From positions 1,240,001-1,304,000 of the forward strand of contig CAXXHN010000001.1 of assembly GCA_963663735.2 (NCBI GenBank): 64,000 nt of DNA, in the 5' to 3' direction. Below, piece after piece: positions 9,615 through 18,486 of the stretch (within the stretch, counting starts at the first letter, position 1; each line of letters opens with the position of its first letter). Position numbers and translations under genes: made by a program. The DNA comes from G963663735 sp963663735 (GTDB lineage Bacteria; Acidobacteriota; UBA6911; RPQK01; JAPXNP01). Under the pieces are notes generated by a model that saw only the letters and a program-made list of their open reading frames with translations, was not told the origin of the DNA and searched no databases.

Positions 9615-9681
9615 TATAAAATAAGGACTTCTGTACTCCCAGTCCCCTAAATCATTCAGGTTTTCCACACGATTTTCCACA
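9560..9681 (+). promoter_or_regulatory. Cluster of four DnaA boxes at the dnaA start
   Basis: A perfect consensus box TTATCCACA is at 9595-9603, a one-mismatch box TTATCCAAA at 9560-9568, and two TTTTCCACA boxes at 9661-9669 and 9673-9681. All four share one orientation, and the last two are spaced 12 bp apart. This is the arrangement expected for a dnaA autoregulatory region or part of oriC. The 9682-9968 stretch behind it shows no further perfect box and no long AT-rich unwinding element. Confidence 0.65.
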
Positions 9682-9968
9682 TCAAGAAGGTCTTTTACGC
9701 TCGCTGTGTATCCGGCGAAAAACTCCAATTCCAGAAGCTCCAAAATTACCACGATACCAATAGACTTTCTACAGGCCCCATAAATATATTTTCATCTTCT
9801 CTCCACCATGCCCATAAACAAAAGGATTAGCAGTTCAAAAAATCTGGAGGAAGAAGAAAACGGATGTTTTGCTACAAACGGTTGTTAAATAACGAATTCC
9901 CCCCATGGAATGAAAAAACCGCCGTACGGCAACTCGCAGAAAAGAAGATTTGGCCGTTTTGGCCGTTT

Positions 9969-10460
9969 TTAAGTCTCAATGAAGCGTTGTTTGACTTTTC
10001 GGTAGGTTGTCTCCAGGAGCTCTGGAATGATGCGGGTTTGTCCGGATGCTGCTACAAAATTGGAGTCACCGGTCCACCTTGGAATGAGATGCAAATGAAG
10101 GTGACTTTCTACTCCAGCCCCAGCGCATTTTCCTATATTTATCCCGATATTGAATCCTTCGGGATGATAAATATCCGCCAGGCATGTTTCACATCGCTGT
10201 GCCAGGAGCATCATTTCCCGCATCTCTTCCGGTTCAGCTGTGGATAAGGAACCGATGTGTCGATACAGAACAACCATCAGGTGTCCCGATGTGTAGGGAA
10301 ATCGGTTAAGGATGACAAAAGAATGGGATCCGCGGTGGATGATCAGATTCTCAGGGTCCTTTTCTGAACCACTCGCGAGAATCCGGCAAAAAACACAACC
10401 TTCGGCTGAGTTTGCAGAATTAATATAATGGAAACGCCAGGGCGTCCACAGATTTTCCAT
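9969..10460 (-). CDS. HIT-family nucleotide hydrolase or phosphorylase
   Basis: A 163-residue histidine-triad protein. The catalytic HxHxHxx motif is seen as ESHLHLHLIPRW, and the fold-defining stretches LNRFPYTSGHLMVVLYRHI and FNIGINIGKCAGAGVESHLHLH are present. An N-terminal CxFC-type segment (EGCVFCRIL) resembles the Fhit/Ap4A-processing branch, so it probably acts on dinucleoside polyphosphates or AMP adducts in the cytosol. The exact substrate cannot be assigned. It stands alone upstream of dnaA on the same strand, with a TTGGCCG-type direct repeat at its 3' end (9951-9970). Confidence 0.85.
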   Translation of the reverse strand: MENLWTPWRFHYINSANSAEGCVFCRILASGSEKDPENLIIHRGSHSFVILNRFPYTSGHLMVVLYRHIGSLSTAEPEEMREMMLLAQRCETCLADIYHPEGFNIGINIGKCAGAGVESHLHLHLIPRWTGDSNFVAASGQTRIIPELLETTYRKVKQRFIET

Positions 10461-10566
10461 GATTTACTGTACTGAGCCTCGGGCCCGCAACCAGCCCGAA
10501 ACAGCCCTTGCGGTTACCCTGTTTATGCCGGGGCGATGCCCTGGTCACTGCCTGGTTTCCGAAGGA

Positions 10567-10597
10567 CGCGGGCTGTACTAAAAAAGCACAGCCCGCG
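10567..10597. terminator. Strong hairpin downstream of the HU gene
   Basis: A perfect 10-bp GC-rich inverted repeat (10567-10576 with 10588-10597) has an 11-nt loop that contains a run of six A on plus, T on minus. It lies 23 bp after the HU stop. No T-run follows the stem on the minus strand, so it may work as an mRNA 3'-end stabiliser rather than a classical terminator. Confidence 0.5.
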
Positions 10598-10619
10598 ACG
10601 GGACAATCAATTTCAAGGC

Positions 10620-10895
10620 TCAGGAATTGATGACGGTTTTAAGATCCTTGCCTGGTTTGAAATAGGGAACTCTCTTGGAAGGAACGTTCACCTTTTCCCC
10701 CGTTTTTGGATTCCGGCCAATTCGGGAAGCCCTTTCCCGCAGCCTGAAACTGCCAAAACCACGCAATTCCACCTTATCTCCACTCTGGAGAGATTCAATT
10801 ATGCTGTCAAGAACAGTTTGCACCATCACTTCAGCATCTCTTTTGTTTAAGTCTGTTCTTTTTGAAACTCTATTGACCAGTTCAGCTTTCGTCAT
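10620..10895 (-). CDS. hup: HU/IHF-family DNA-binding protein
   Basis: A 91-residue nucleoid protein that bends DNA as a dimer. The family signature is seen as GFGSFRLRERASRIGRNPKTGEKVNVPSKRVPYFKPGKDLK, including the RNPxTG tip of the DNA-embracing arm, with the N-terminal helices MTKAELVNRVSKRTDLNKRDAE before it. Length is standard. Its start overlaps the end of the ribosomal protein S1 gene by 14 bp, so the two are co-transcribed. HU versus IHF cannot be settled from sequence alone; HU is the simpler call for a lone gene. Confidence 0.93.
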   Translation of the reverse strand: MTKAELVNRVSKRTDLNKRDAEVMVQTVLDSIIESLQSGDKVELRGFGSFRLRERASRIGRNPKTGEKVNVPSKRVPYFKPGKDLKTVINS

Positions 10896-12669
10896 CTTCA
10901 GTTTCTCCTTTTCCCTTTTCAGCCCGCCGTTTCAGCTCACTGAATTTATCTCCTGCCAGTTCCCCGATTGAGGTAGTAGCCACTTCAGGAGTATAGGTCC
11001 AGCGCTCTTCAGGCTCTACTTCTTCGGTAAGAGCACGAATGGACAAACCAATCTTTCTTTCCAAAAGATTAAGTTTGATGATCTTGAAATCCAACTCCTG
11101 CCCTGACTGAAATTCCTCTTCAGGGTTTTCGATACGTTTAGTACTCAGTTCAGAAACATGGCACAAACCTTCGATACCCTCTTCGATTTCTACAAATGCT
11201 CCAAAACTGGTTACCCTGATTATCTTACCTTTAACTATATCTCCCACCTGCTTGTTGGCGAAGAAGGTTTCCCACAGATCAGGCTGTAATTGTTTTATTC
11301 CCAGCGACAGCCTTTGGTTATCCCCATCTACACTCAACACCACCGCCTCAACCTCCTGACCTTTCTGCAAGATCTCAGAAGGATGTTTTACTTTCTTGGT
11401 CCAGCTCAGATCAGAGACATGGACCAGGCCTTCAACGCCCTCTTCTACTTCAACAAAAGCGCCAAAATCGGTAAGGTTCCGTACTGTGCCCCTGACTACC
11501 GCGTTAATCGCATAGGTCTCTTCAACCTGATCCCAGGGATTGGGTTCGGTCTGTTTCATGCCCAGGGATATCCTGCGATTCTCAGCATCAACTTCCAGAA
11601 CCTCTACCTCTACCTCATTCCCTACTTCAACAATGCGGGAAGGATGTTTCAGCCTTCTGTTCCAGCTCATCTCCGAGATATGAATTAAACCCTCAACGCC
11701 TGCTTCCAGTTCAACAAAGGCACCGTAATCTGTAACTGAAACGACCTTGGCATTGACCCTGGAATTCTTGCCGTATCGCTCCTGAGCCGTAAGCCAGGGA
11801 TCACCACTCAGCTGTTTGTACCCAAGCGATACTTTTTCTTCCAGGCGGTCAAACTTCAGAATCTTGACTTCTACTTCATCACCCAGCTTAAAAATGTCAG
11901 AAGGATGATTAACCCTGCCCCAAGACAGATCAGTGATATGTAAAAGGCCGTCGATTCCACCCAGATCCACGAAAGCTCCATAATCAGTAATATTCTTAAT
12001 AATACCTTTTACGATGGATCCTTCCTCCAGGTTTCTGAGGGTCTCTTCCTTTTTCTTGTAAAATTCCTCTTCCAGAACGGATTTACGGGAAAGGACAATA
12101 TTTCCGCGCCGTTTATTGACTTTGATTACCCGGACTTCAATATCTTCACCCTTGAAACTGTCCAGGTTACGAACAGGGTGCATATCAACCTGAGAGCCGG
12201 GAAGAAAGGCACGGACACCAATGTCAACAGCCAATCCGCCTTTAATCCTTTCCAGAACCCGCCCTTTTAAAATGGTCTGTTCTTCAAAAGCGCCTTCAAT
12301 TGAATCCCATATTTTCATCCTTTCCGCTTTTTCGCGGGAAAGGATTATGGTTCCATCATTCTCAATGCTTTCCAGAAGAACATCCACTTCATCACCGGCA
12401 ACAACATCAATTTTTCCATCGATGCCCTTGAATTCCTGGATGGCAACTACTCCCTCAGATTTGAATCCCACATCAATCACTACTGAAGTGCCTGATACTT
12501 TGAGTACCTTGCCTTTTACCACTTCGCCTTCTACGAAATCATTCTTCCCGGAATCATGTTCTGCAAGCAGTTCTTCGAAATTAATTGTTTCCGGTACCAA
12601 GATTTCCGGCCTTACTGTTTCTGCGGGAACATTCGTCTCCGCCACATCTTTAACTCTGTCTTGAGTCAT
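10882..12669 (-). CDS. rpsA: Small ribosomal subunit protein S1, six S1 repeats
   Basis: A 595-residue RNA-binding ribosomal protein that brings mRNA to the 30S subunit. Six consecutive OB-fold S1 domains are visible; the later four carry the pattern YGAFVxLExGVEGLxHxSxxSW repeated at roughly 85-residue intervals (for example DYGAFVDLGGIDGLLHITDLSW and DFGAFVEVEEGVEGLVHVSDLSW). Length and domain number match the bS1 family of diderm bacteria, slightly longer at both ends with acidic tails. The long 5' gap (12670-13097) must hold its promoter and possibly an autoregulatory leader. Confidence 0.95.
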   Translation of the reverse strand: MTQDRVKDVAETNVPAETVRPEILVPETINFEELLAEHDSGKNDFVEGEVVKGKVLKVSGTSVVIDVGFKSEGVVAIQEFKGIDGKIDVVAGDEVDVLLESIENDGTIILSREKAERMKIWDSIEGAFEEQTILKGRVLERIKGGLAVDIGVRAFLPGSQVDMHPVRNLDSFKGEDIEVRVIKVNKRRGNIVLSRKSVLEEEFYKKKEETLRNLEEGSIVKGIIKNITDYGAFVDLGGIDGLLHITDLSWGRVNHPSDIFKLGDEVEVKILKFDRLEEKVSLGYKQLSGDPWLTAQERYGKNSRVNAKVVSVTDYGAFVELEAGVEGLIHISEMSWNRRLKHPSRIVEVGNEVEVEVLEVDAENRRISLGMKQTEPNPWDQVEETYAINAVVRGTVRNLTDFGAFVEVEEGVEGLVHVSDLSWTKKVKHPSEILQKGQEVEAVVLSVDGDNQRLSLGIKQLQPDLWETFFANKQVGDIVKGKIIRVTSFGAFVEIEEGIEGLCHVSELSTKRIENPEEEFQSGQELDFKIIKLNLLERKIGLSIRALTEEVEPEERWTYTPEVATTSIGELAGDKFSELKRRAEKGKGETEDDES

Positions 12670-13097
12670 TAAAAAAAACCTCCGTTAAAATTAAATTCTG
12701 AACCTGGGTAAACATTACAGTCAGGGAATTCAGCAGGATTAAAAAGTGCAGGCCGTCAAAAAACAATGATTCGTGGAGATGAATATGACCTTACATGGCA
12801 ATGCCTGTAAGCTTTCGGCCTTTTTAAATGATTTGTTAATAAAATTTACAAAATAAGCTGCTAAAAACCTTAATTGCTTAATTCCTCCCAGAGGCAGAAT
12901 CTTTGAAGGCATACTTATACCTTTAAAAGTAAAGACTTGTCAAGGCTTACGTTTTCTCTTTTTAATTAAATTTGCATTGATAGTTCGACTTTCAAAGCCT
13001 CGCTTTGGTAAAATATCCCCTTGTTTAACAAAGGGTATATGTTTCTATCCTGCAGGTGATAACCACCTGCGATATTTTTAAAAGAGGTTATCCTGTT
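12670..13097. promoter_or_regulatory. Divergent promoter region between rpsA and rpmE
   Basis: An AT-rich stretch with no gene, which must contain promoters for rpsA (minus) and the rpmE-prfA-prmC unit (plus). A plausible plus-strand promoter has TCGACT as -35 and TAAAAT as -10 with 18 bp between them (about 12985-13014), preceded by TGG like an extended -10. Assignment is by eye only. Confidence 0.35.
13052..13070 (+). promoter_or_regulatory. Hairpin in the rpmE leader
   Basis: A perfect 7-bp stem GCAGGTG/CACCTGC with a 5-nt loop is followed by GATATTTTTA and then the rpmE ribosome-binding site (AAAGAGG at about 13081-13087). The position, 27 bp before the start codon, fits an attenuator or a binding site for ribosomal-protein feedback. 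Which protein would bind cannot be told. Confidence 0.4.
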
Positions 13098-13304
13098 ATG
13101 AAAAAAGGAATTCATCCCGAATATATAACCAGAAAAGTATCATGTGCCTGCGGAGCTGAGTGGGAGACCAAGACCACTTTAAAGTCTGACCTGAGGTTGG
13201 ATATTTGCTCAAGCTGTCACCCGTTCTTTACTGGTAAACAGAAATTTATCGATACAGCCGGGCGGGTAGAGCGCTTCCAGCGCAAATACGGAAAAATTGT
13301 CTAA
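13098..13304 (+). CDS. rpmE: Large ribosomal subunit protein L31, zinc-binding form
   Basis: A 68-residue bL31 protein bridging the ribosomal subunits. It begins MKKGIHPEY, the usual N-terminus, so the ATG at 13098 replaces the frame start 14 codons upstream; AAAGAGG supports this. The four Cys of the zinc-binding form are present as CACG and CSSC, followed by the conserved HPFFTGKQKFIDTAGRVERFQRKYG. It leads the unit rpmE-prfA-prmC, a common bacterial order. Confidence 0.95.
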   Translation: MKKGIHPEYITRKVSCACGAEWETKTTLKSDLRLDICSSCHPFFTGKQKFIDTAGRVERFQRKYGKIV

Positions 13305-13357
13305 ACCCCCAATTGCCCGCAACCAGCCCAGTCGTAAATCTCTCCCTGTAAATCTCA

Positions 13358-14431
13358 ATGCTTGAAAAACTAAAAGCTGTTGAAGCCAGGTACGAAGAAA
13401 TTTCTCAGCAGCTCAGCGATCCCGAGGTAATCTCGGATCCTGAGCGGCTGCAGAAAATCGCCCGCGTGCATTCAGAACTGGAAGATATCGTCGAAGCCTA
13501 TCACGCCTATAAAAAGACCCTGAAAAACCTTGAGAGTACCAGGGAACTGATCGAAGAAGAAAACGATGAGGAAATGGCGGAGATGGCTAAGGCGGAGGAG
13601 GCTCAGCTTGAGCAGGAACTGGCACAGTGCGAAGCGAATCTTCACTCCCTGCTCCTTCCGAAAGATCCCAATGACCAGCGTAATGTAATCCTGGAAATCA
13701 GGGCCGGAACAGGCGGCGACGAGGCAACTCTTTTTGCCCAGGACATCTTCCGCATGTATTCACGGTATGCGGAGTCCCGAAAATGGAAAACAGAAATTCT
13801 GTCTTCCAACTATTCCGGGGTTGGCGGCCTCAAAGAAATTATAGCCAGCATCAGCGGCAAGCGGGTCTATTCACGACTGCGCTGGGAAAGTGGCGTGCAG
13901 CGCGTGCAGCGCGTGCCTGATACTGAGACCCAGGGCAGGGTTCACACCTCCGCCATTACAGTCGCGGTACTGCCTGAAGTGGATGATGTAGAAATCAAGA
14001 TAAGCCCTGAAGAAATCAGGATCGACACTTACTGTTCATCCGGTCCGGGAGGACAGTCCGTCAATACCACCTATTCAGCGGTTCGAATAACTCATCTTCC
14101 TACCGGGGAAGTGGTTACCTGCCAGGATGAAAAATCTCAGATAAAAAACAAGGCCAAGGCCTTAAAGGTCCTGCGCTCCCGCCTCTACGAAAGAGCCCTG
14201 CGGGAACAACAGGACGAAATTGCTGAAAACCGCAAATCCATGGTTGGTTCAGGTGACCGCAGTGAAAAAATCCGGACTTATAATTTTCCCCAAAACCGTG
14301 TGACTGACCACAGGATCGGCCTGACCATTCACCGCCTGGACTCAATAATTGAGGGCGATCTGGACGAAATAATTGATACTTTGACAGAACATTACCAGAC
14401 CGAAGCCCTCAGAGTGATTAAAACTGATTAA
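13358..14431 (+). CDS. prfA: Peptide chain release factor 1
   Basis: A 357-residue class I release factor that reads UAA and UAG and triggers peptide release. The catalytic GGQ is in SSGPGGQSVNTTYSAVRITHLPTG, where its Gln is the target of PrmC, encoded just downstream. The N-terminal helical domain and the C-terminal TYNFPQNRVTDHRIG motif are intact. Length is standard. It lies 53 bp after rpmE on the same strand. Confidence 0.95.
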   Translation: MLEKLKAVEARYEEISQQLSDPEVISDPERLQKIARVHSELEDIVEAYHAYKKTLKNLESTRELIEEENDEEMAEMAKAEEAQLEQELAQCEANLHSLLLPKDPNDQRNVILEIRAGTGGDEATLFAQDIFRMYSRYAESRKWKTEILSSNYSGVGGLKEIIASISGKRVYSRLRWESGVQRVQRVPDTETQGRVHTSAITVAVLPEVDDVEIKISPEEIRIDTYCSSGPGGQSVNTTYSAVRITHLPTGEVVTCQDEKSQIKNKAKALKVLRSRLYERALREQQDEIAENRKSMVGSGDRSEKIRTYNFPQNRVTDHRIGLTIHRLDSIIEGDLDEIIDTLTEHYQTEALRVIKTD

Positions 14432-14515
14432 GCCTCAACTCGATGCCAGCCTTTCCCGGTATAATATTTTCCAGTTTACACACAAACCGCCTTCCTTAAC
14501 CCTTTGAGAAAAGAT

Positions 14516-15391
14516 ATGGACAACTCCTGGACAATCGGGAAAACTCTCCTCTGGGCTGGGAAAAAATTAGAAAATTTCGAGCTTGCTTCTCCCCGGCTGG
14601 ACGCTGAAACCCTTCTATCCATGGCTCTCTCCCGGGATCGTGCTTTCCTTATGGCCCATCCGGAAGATATTATCCAGGACGAAACCTTGCGGTTATATCG
14701 GTCCTGGATAACTCTACGCTGCTCCCACTATCCGATCCAGTATATCCGGGGCACCCAGGAATTTTACGGCAGGGACTTCCTGGTAAGGCCCGGTATTCTG
14801 ATACCACGGCCCGAAACAGAATTACTCGTTGAGTCCTGCCTGGACCTGTGCAGGAATCACCACTCTACTTCCCAGCCATTAAGGATACTTGATATCGGAA
14901 CCGGCAGCGGCTGTATCGCAGTGACATTATCAGCTGAAAGTCCGGGACTTCAGATTATGGCTACCGATATAGATCCCCTGGCTATAAGTACAGCTACCAG
15001 TAATGCCAGGCGGATTCTGCCCAGTCATTCATCAATCAGCTTCTTTGTCTCTGATCTTGGCAACTGCCTCGCCGAAAGTGCCAGGTTCGACTTCATTGTT
15101 TCCAACCCTCCCTACGTCGGATGGAAAGATTCCCGAAGTGTTGATCCTTCGGTCAGGCTTCACGAGCCCAAAACCGCAGTTTTCAGCGGGGAAACCGGCT
15201 TGGAAATATTTCAGAGGATTTTCGCTGAAACACTTCACATGCTGGAACCCGGAGGCAGCCTGCTGCTTGAAATCGGGGCAGGACAGGAGGAAGCCCTGGC
15301 GCGCATGGCTGAAAAATCCGGATGGGGACTGGCGGCGGATCATCAGGACCTTGCCGGAATACCGCGCTGCCTGGTCTTTTCACCGGCGTGA
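14516..15391 (+). CDS. prmC: Release factor glutamine methyltransferase
   Basis: A 291-residue SAM-dependent N5-glutamine methyltransferase that modifies the GGQ glutamine of release factors. The SAM site is ILDIGTGSGCIAVTL and the catalytic NPPY is FIVSNPPYVGW. The N-terminal helical substrate-binding domain carries RPETELLVE. The frame opens with TTG at 14504, but the ATG at 14516 (MDNSWTIGKTLLW) is the likelier start. Its position right after prfA is the classical pairing. Confidence 0.93.
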   Translation: MDNSWTIGKTLLWAGKKLENFELASPRLDAETLLSMALSRDRAFLMAHPEDIIQDETLRLYRSWITLRCSHYPIQYIRGTQEFYGRDFLVRPGILIPRPETELLVESCLDLCRNHHSTSQPLRILDIGTGSGCIAVTLSAESPGLQIMATDIDPLAISTATSNARRILPSHSSISFFVSDLGNCLAESARFDFIVSNPPYVGWKDSRSVDPSVRLHEPKTAVFSGETGLEIFQRIFAETLHMLEPGGSLLLEIGAGQEEALARMAEKSGWGLAADHQDLAGIPRCLVFSPA

Positions 15392-15512
15392 ACCGTGAGA
15401 GCTGATTCTAAACGGAAAAACATCCAGGATCAGACTGATGGGAAATGCTGGTCACAAATCTAAAAAAAGTGGTGAGAAAACTAGCTTGGAATATAACCTG
15501 GCCTTGACCTTA

Positions 15513-16961
15513 CTACCTGCTGCCTGGTCCGGTAATCTGAAGAATCTTATCCACAACGGTCATTTCCCATGAGGGAATCCGCAGTACGGCCAGCCTGAAG
15601 AAATAACGCCCGGGAGGAACACTGAAAGTCCCGTTGTATAAAATACCCCTGCCGTCATTCATTATCTGATCCTTCGTCAATTTAACGCTAAAGACACCCC
15701 TGAGCCTCAGCACTTCTTCTCCTTCGGAATCGCTCAGCAGTCCGACATATCCGAACTGGGTATCTATATTCCCCCTGCTGTCCAGGGGAATTGTAAAGGG
15801 GCTTATCTTGATCCTGAAGGGGACAGAGGTCCTATCCCCGTCAACCGAAGCTTTCCTCACATCAACTTCAGCTCCGAAATCGCGAAAACCGGCAATCCTG
15901 CCAGTTAAAGGCTGAGTGGCACTACTATCAAAAAGAGCCTCAATAAACTGTTTTTTGGACTGTACCAGATCCGGAAGATTCTGGTAGATACCCCTGATAC
16001 GATAGGCTTCCTTGTCGACTCCTGAAAACCTCACATAAATGTCTCGGTCCCGTTTTCCCCTGCCGCCCAGATCAGAGTAATAACCAACTGTATAAAGATT
16101 GCCGAATACCTCATCGTTAATCTGGGCCATTACATCATCAAAATCCAGGATGGCCTCGAAACCTCCAAAATGCCGCCCTCCAGTGTCAATCGACAGGGCA
16201 GCATAGGCCTGCTGTTTCCGCTGCCTTTCTTCACGACCCTTTTCACTGTCCGATACGGCAGGGCCTGAATACATGAAAGCCGCGGAAGGGACCCATACCG
16301 TATAAAAAACAGCGGAACTCTCTCGGGCCAGGGAAGCCGTGCTCCCGCTCCTTTTAAATTCATCATCCATGCCATCAGACAGCACTATGATAATTTTTCT
16401 GTCTCCCGGCAGGGCTCTCTGGTTCATGTTTTCCAGCAACTGGGAGGAAGACTGGTAGATTGCCGTTTTCCCCTTGTGCCGGTCCGCAGACGAAAAGGCA
16501 TCCAGTACTTTTCCCCGGTTATCTGTAAAATCCTGAAAAACCATGAGTTCATCGGTAAATCCGAATACCCCCACCATGACAGAACTCTGTATGTTTTCAA
16601 AAAAACTGCGAGCCGCCAGGATCTCCTCATTCCTCGTAGCCAGGGTACTTCCGCTGACATCCAGCAGGAATGCCAGCCAGGTTGTACCGGAAACTTGCCG
16701 TGGACTCCTGGGCTTTTCAAAAATGCCTATTTCCTGCTGCCTGCCATTTTCAGAAACAGAAAAATCCGCGGCATCCAGGTTGTTAATGAAATTCCCTGAA
16801 TCATCCCTTACTGTGAAACGCAGGGTAACCAGATTGACATCTACGGTAAACCGGGTCTGGGCAGTGGTGTCCAGAGCCTGAACTGGGCAAATAAAAAAGT
16901 AAATCCAGCCTGCAGTAAAAAACAACAGGGCCGAAATCAGCCGTAAACGCATTTTCCTCAC
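15513..16961 (-). CDS. Exported VWFA-domain protein, Acidobacteria-type
   Basis: A 482-residue protein with an N-terminal signal peptide (residues 1-30, ending near PVQALD). A short beta domain with VNLVTLRFTVRDDSGNFI and LDAADFSVSENGRQQEI comes next, then a von Willebrand A domain with the metal-site motif DVSGS and a later VLSDGMDD. This combination resembles the VWFA-related family that is abundant in Acidobacteriota. It probably mediates extracellular or periplasmic protein contacts; the ligand is unknown. The stop region of folE's neighbour is tight: its start overlaps the folE stop by 4 bp, so it follows folE in one transcript. Confidence 0.8.
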   Translation of the reverse strand: MRKMRLRLISALLFFTAGWIYFFICPVQALDTTAQTRFTVDVNLVTLRFTVRDDSGNFINNLDAADFSVSENGRQQEIGIFEKPRSPRQVSGTTWLAFLLDVSGSTLATRNEEILAARSFFENIQSSVMVGVFGFTDELMVFQDFTDNRGKVLDAFSSADRHKGKTAIYQSSSQLLENMNQRALPGDRKIIIVLSDGMDDEFKRSGSTASLARESSAVFYTVWVPSAAFMYSGPAVSDSEKGREERQRKQQAYAALSIDTGGRHFGGFEAILDFDDVMAQINDEVFGNLYTVGYYSDLGGRGKRDRDIYVRFSGVDKEAYRIRGIYQNLPDLVQSKKQFIEALFDSSATQPLTGRIAGFRDFGAEVDVRKASVDGDRTSVPFRIKISPFTIPLDSRGNIDTQFGYVGLLSDSEGEEVLRLRGVFSVKLTKDQIMNDGRGILYNGTFSVPPGRYFFRLAVLRIPSWEMTVVDKILQITGPGSR

Positions 16962-17506
16962 TGTTTCACTCGTATAAGATTCAGGAATTCATTCCGGGAT
17001 CTTTGGTCCTTCCTGAAGTAACCCAGCATCGAGGAGGTTACCATGTTTGCATTTTGCTTCTCCACACCTCTCATCATCACACAAAGGTGCTGGCATTCAA
17101 GTACTACTGCCACTCCCTTTGGATCAATAACTTCCTGAATGGTTTCAGCTATCTGCTGGGTCAATCTCTCCTGTACCTGGAGTCTTCGGGCAAAGACATC
17201 CACCATACGGGGAATCTTGCTGAGGCCAATAACCTTCCCCCTGGGAACATACCCGACATGAGCTTTGCCGAAAAAAGGCATGAGATGATGTTCGCACAAA
17301 CTGTAAACATCTATGTCTTTGACGATGACCATCTCATCATAATCGACGGTAAAAAGGGCATCATTAAGGATTTCACTTACATTTTTTTCATAACCACTGG
17401 TCAGATAACGGAAAGCTTTATCAAAACGAGCGGGTGTATCCAACAGCCCCTCCCGGTCCGGATTCTCTCCGATGGTTCTTAAAATCTCTTTAATCTGTTT
17501 TTCCAT
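16958..17506 (-). CDS. folE: GTP cyclohydrolase I
   Basis: A 182-residue enzyme converting GTP to 7,8-dihydroneopterin triphosphate, the first step toward folate and related pterins (it can also feed queuosine). The zinc and active-site motifs are CEHHLMPFFGKAHVGYVP (Cys, His, His) and the second Cys in ECQHLCVMMRGV. The dimer-interface stretch GLSKIPRMVDVFARRLQVQERLT is intact. Length fits the short bacterial form. It lies 110 bp after the prephenate-dehydrogenase-like gene and overlaps the VWFA gene by 4 bp. Confidence 0.95.
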   Translation of the reverse strand: MEKQIKEILRTIGENPDREGLLDTPARFDKAFRYLTSGYEKNVSEILNDALFTVDYDEMVIVKDIDVYSLCEHHLMPFFGKAHVGYVPRGKVIGLSKIPRMVDVFARRLQVQERLTQQIAETIQEVIDPKGVAVVLECQHLCVMMRGVEKQNANMVTSSMLGYFRKDQRSRNEFLNLIRVKQ

Positions 17507-17616
17507 GCTGTTATTCCGGGTTCGGCTCCATTTCCCATGTTGCTGGTATCACTTCTTCCTGCCGGAACGTTCTGTTGCCCCTGCTTCGGAATGAAAACTC
17601 GGAACAGAACAGGGTA

Positions 17617-18363
17617 TCAAGGGCCGGGCTTCACACCCTTCTTCAGGGTCAGATCCAGTTCCTCCAGGGTGTTTATAAATTTTTTGCGATATTCTGCAGC
17701 ATACGGGTTCTCTTTTGCCATGTCCTGGAAAAGCTGACGGGTGTCCTGCTGCACGGTCTTGACCAGCCTGTAGAAAGCATCCGGGCCAGGGGTGGAGATA
17801 GCCTTAACTCCCCATTCCAGCTCTTTCATCGCCTGGGCGATCAGGTGAAAGATAGCCTGGGTCTGTGCTATCTGTCGGTCATGCTCTTCGGGTGTAGACT
17901 CCACTACAATAAGGTCAAGTTCCTGGAGAAATCCGATAATCTCCTGGTATAGCTGTTCCTCAATCCTGACAGGACAGACCACTATCTTAAATCCAGCTAT
18001 CCCGTCTTTACCACTGTCCGGACCAAAAAGTGGATGGGTACCCAGGATCTGGATTCCCTGCGGGAAGAGTTCCTCCATCATAACCAGGGGTTTGGTCTTG
18101 ACGCTGCAAGTGTCCACGAACACCTGTCCATCCCGAACGAAAGGAAGCATTTCCCGGCAGACAGCCTCCATTTCTGAAATCGGAACAGACAGGATCACAA
18201 TGTCTGAGGATGCGACCTGCTCAAATCCAGCGGCTTCCGGCAGGGAAGCAATGGCGCTTTCATCCCTGTCAAATACCTTGAGTTCAGCAGAATGGTTCAG
18301 GTATCGGTACACCATTTTACCAAACCTGCCATATCCTAATAATCCTACCTTTTTCTGTTTCAC
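17617..18363 (-). CDS. Prephenate/arogenate dehydrogenase family protein
   Basis: A 248-residue NAD(P)-dependent dehydrogenase for tyrosine synthesis. The Rossmann motif GLLGYGRFGKMVYRYL is N-terminal, and GTHPLFGPDSG matches the conserved HPxxGP substrate region. The helical C-terminal part contains EEHDRQIAQTQAIFHLIAQAM, in which the His and Gln are typical. It lacks a chorismate mutase or ACT domain and is shorter than E. coli TyrA. Prephenate versus arogenate specificity cannot be read. A prephenate dehydratase is encoded separately at 45.4 kb. Confidence 0.85.
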   Translation of the reverse strand: MKQKKVGLLGYGRFGKMVYRYLNHSAELKVFDRDESAIASLPEAAGFEQVASSDIVILSVPISEMEAVCREMLPFVRDGQVFVDTCSVKTKPLVMMEELFPQGIQILGTHPLFGPDSGKDGIAGFKIVVCPVRIEEQLYQEIIGFLQELDLIVVESTPEEHDRQIAQTQAIFHLIAQAMKELEWGVKAISTPGPDAFYRLVKTVQQDTRQLFQDMAKENPYAAEYRKKFINTLEELDLTLKKGVKPGP

Positions 18364-18486
18364 AACTATTTATTATAATAACTATTCGTCCTGCCTGCGA
18401 GTTTTCCCTCTTTTCGGCGGCCGGAATGAGAGTTAATCTATATTTTACCCTGTCACTGAGGTCACCCATGAACTATAATCATTGTC

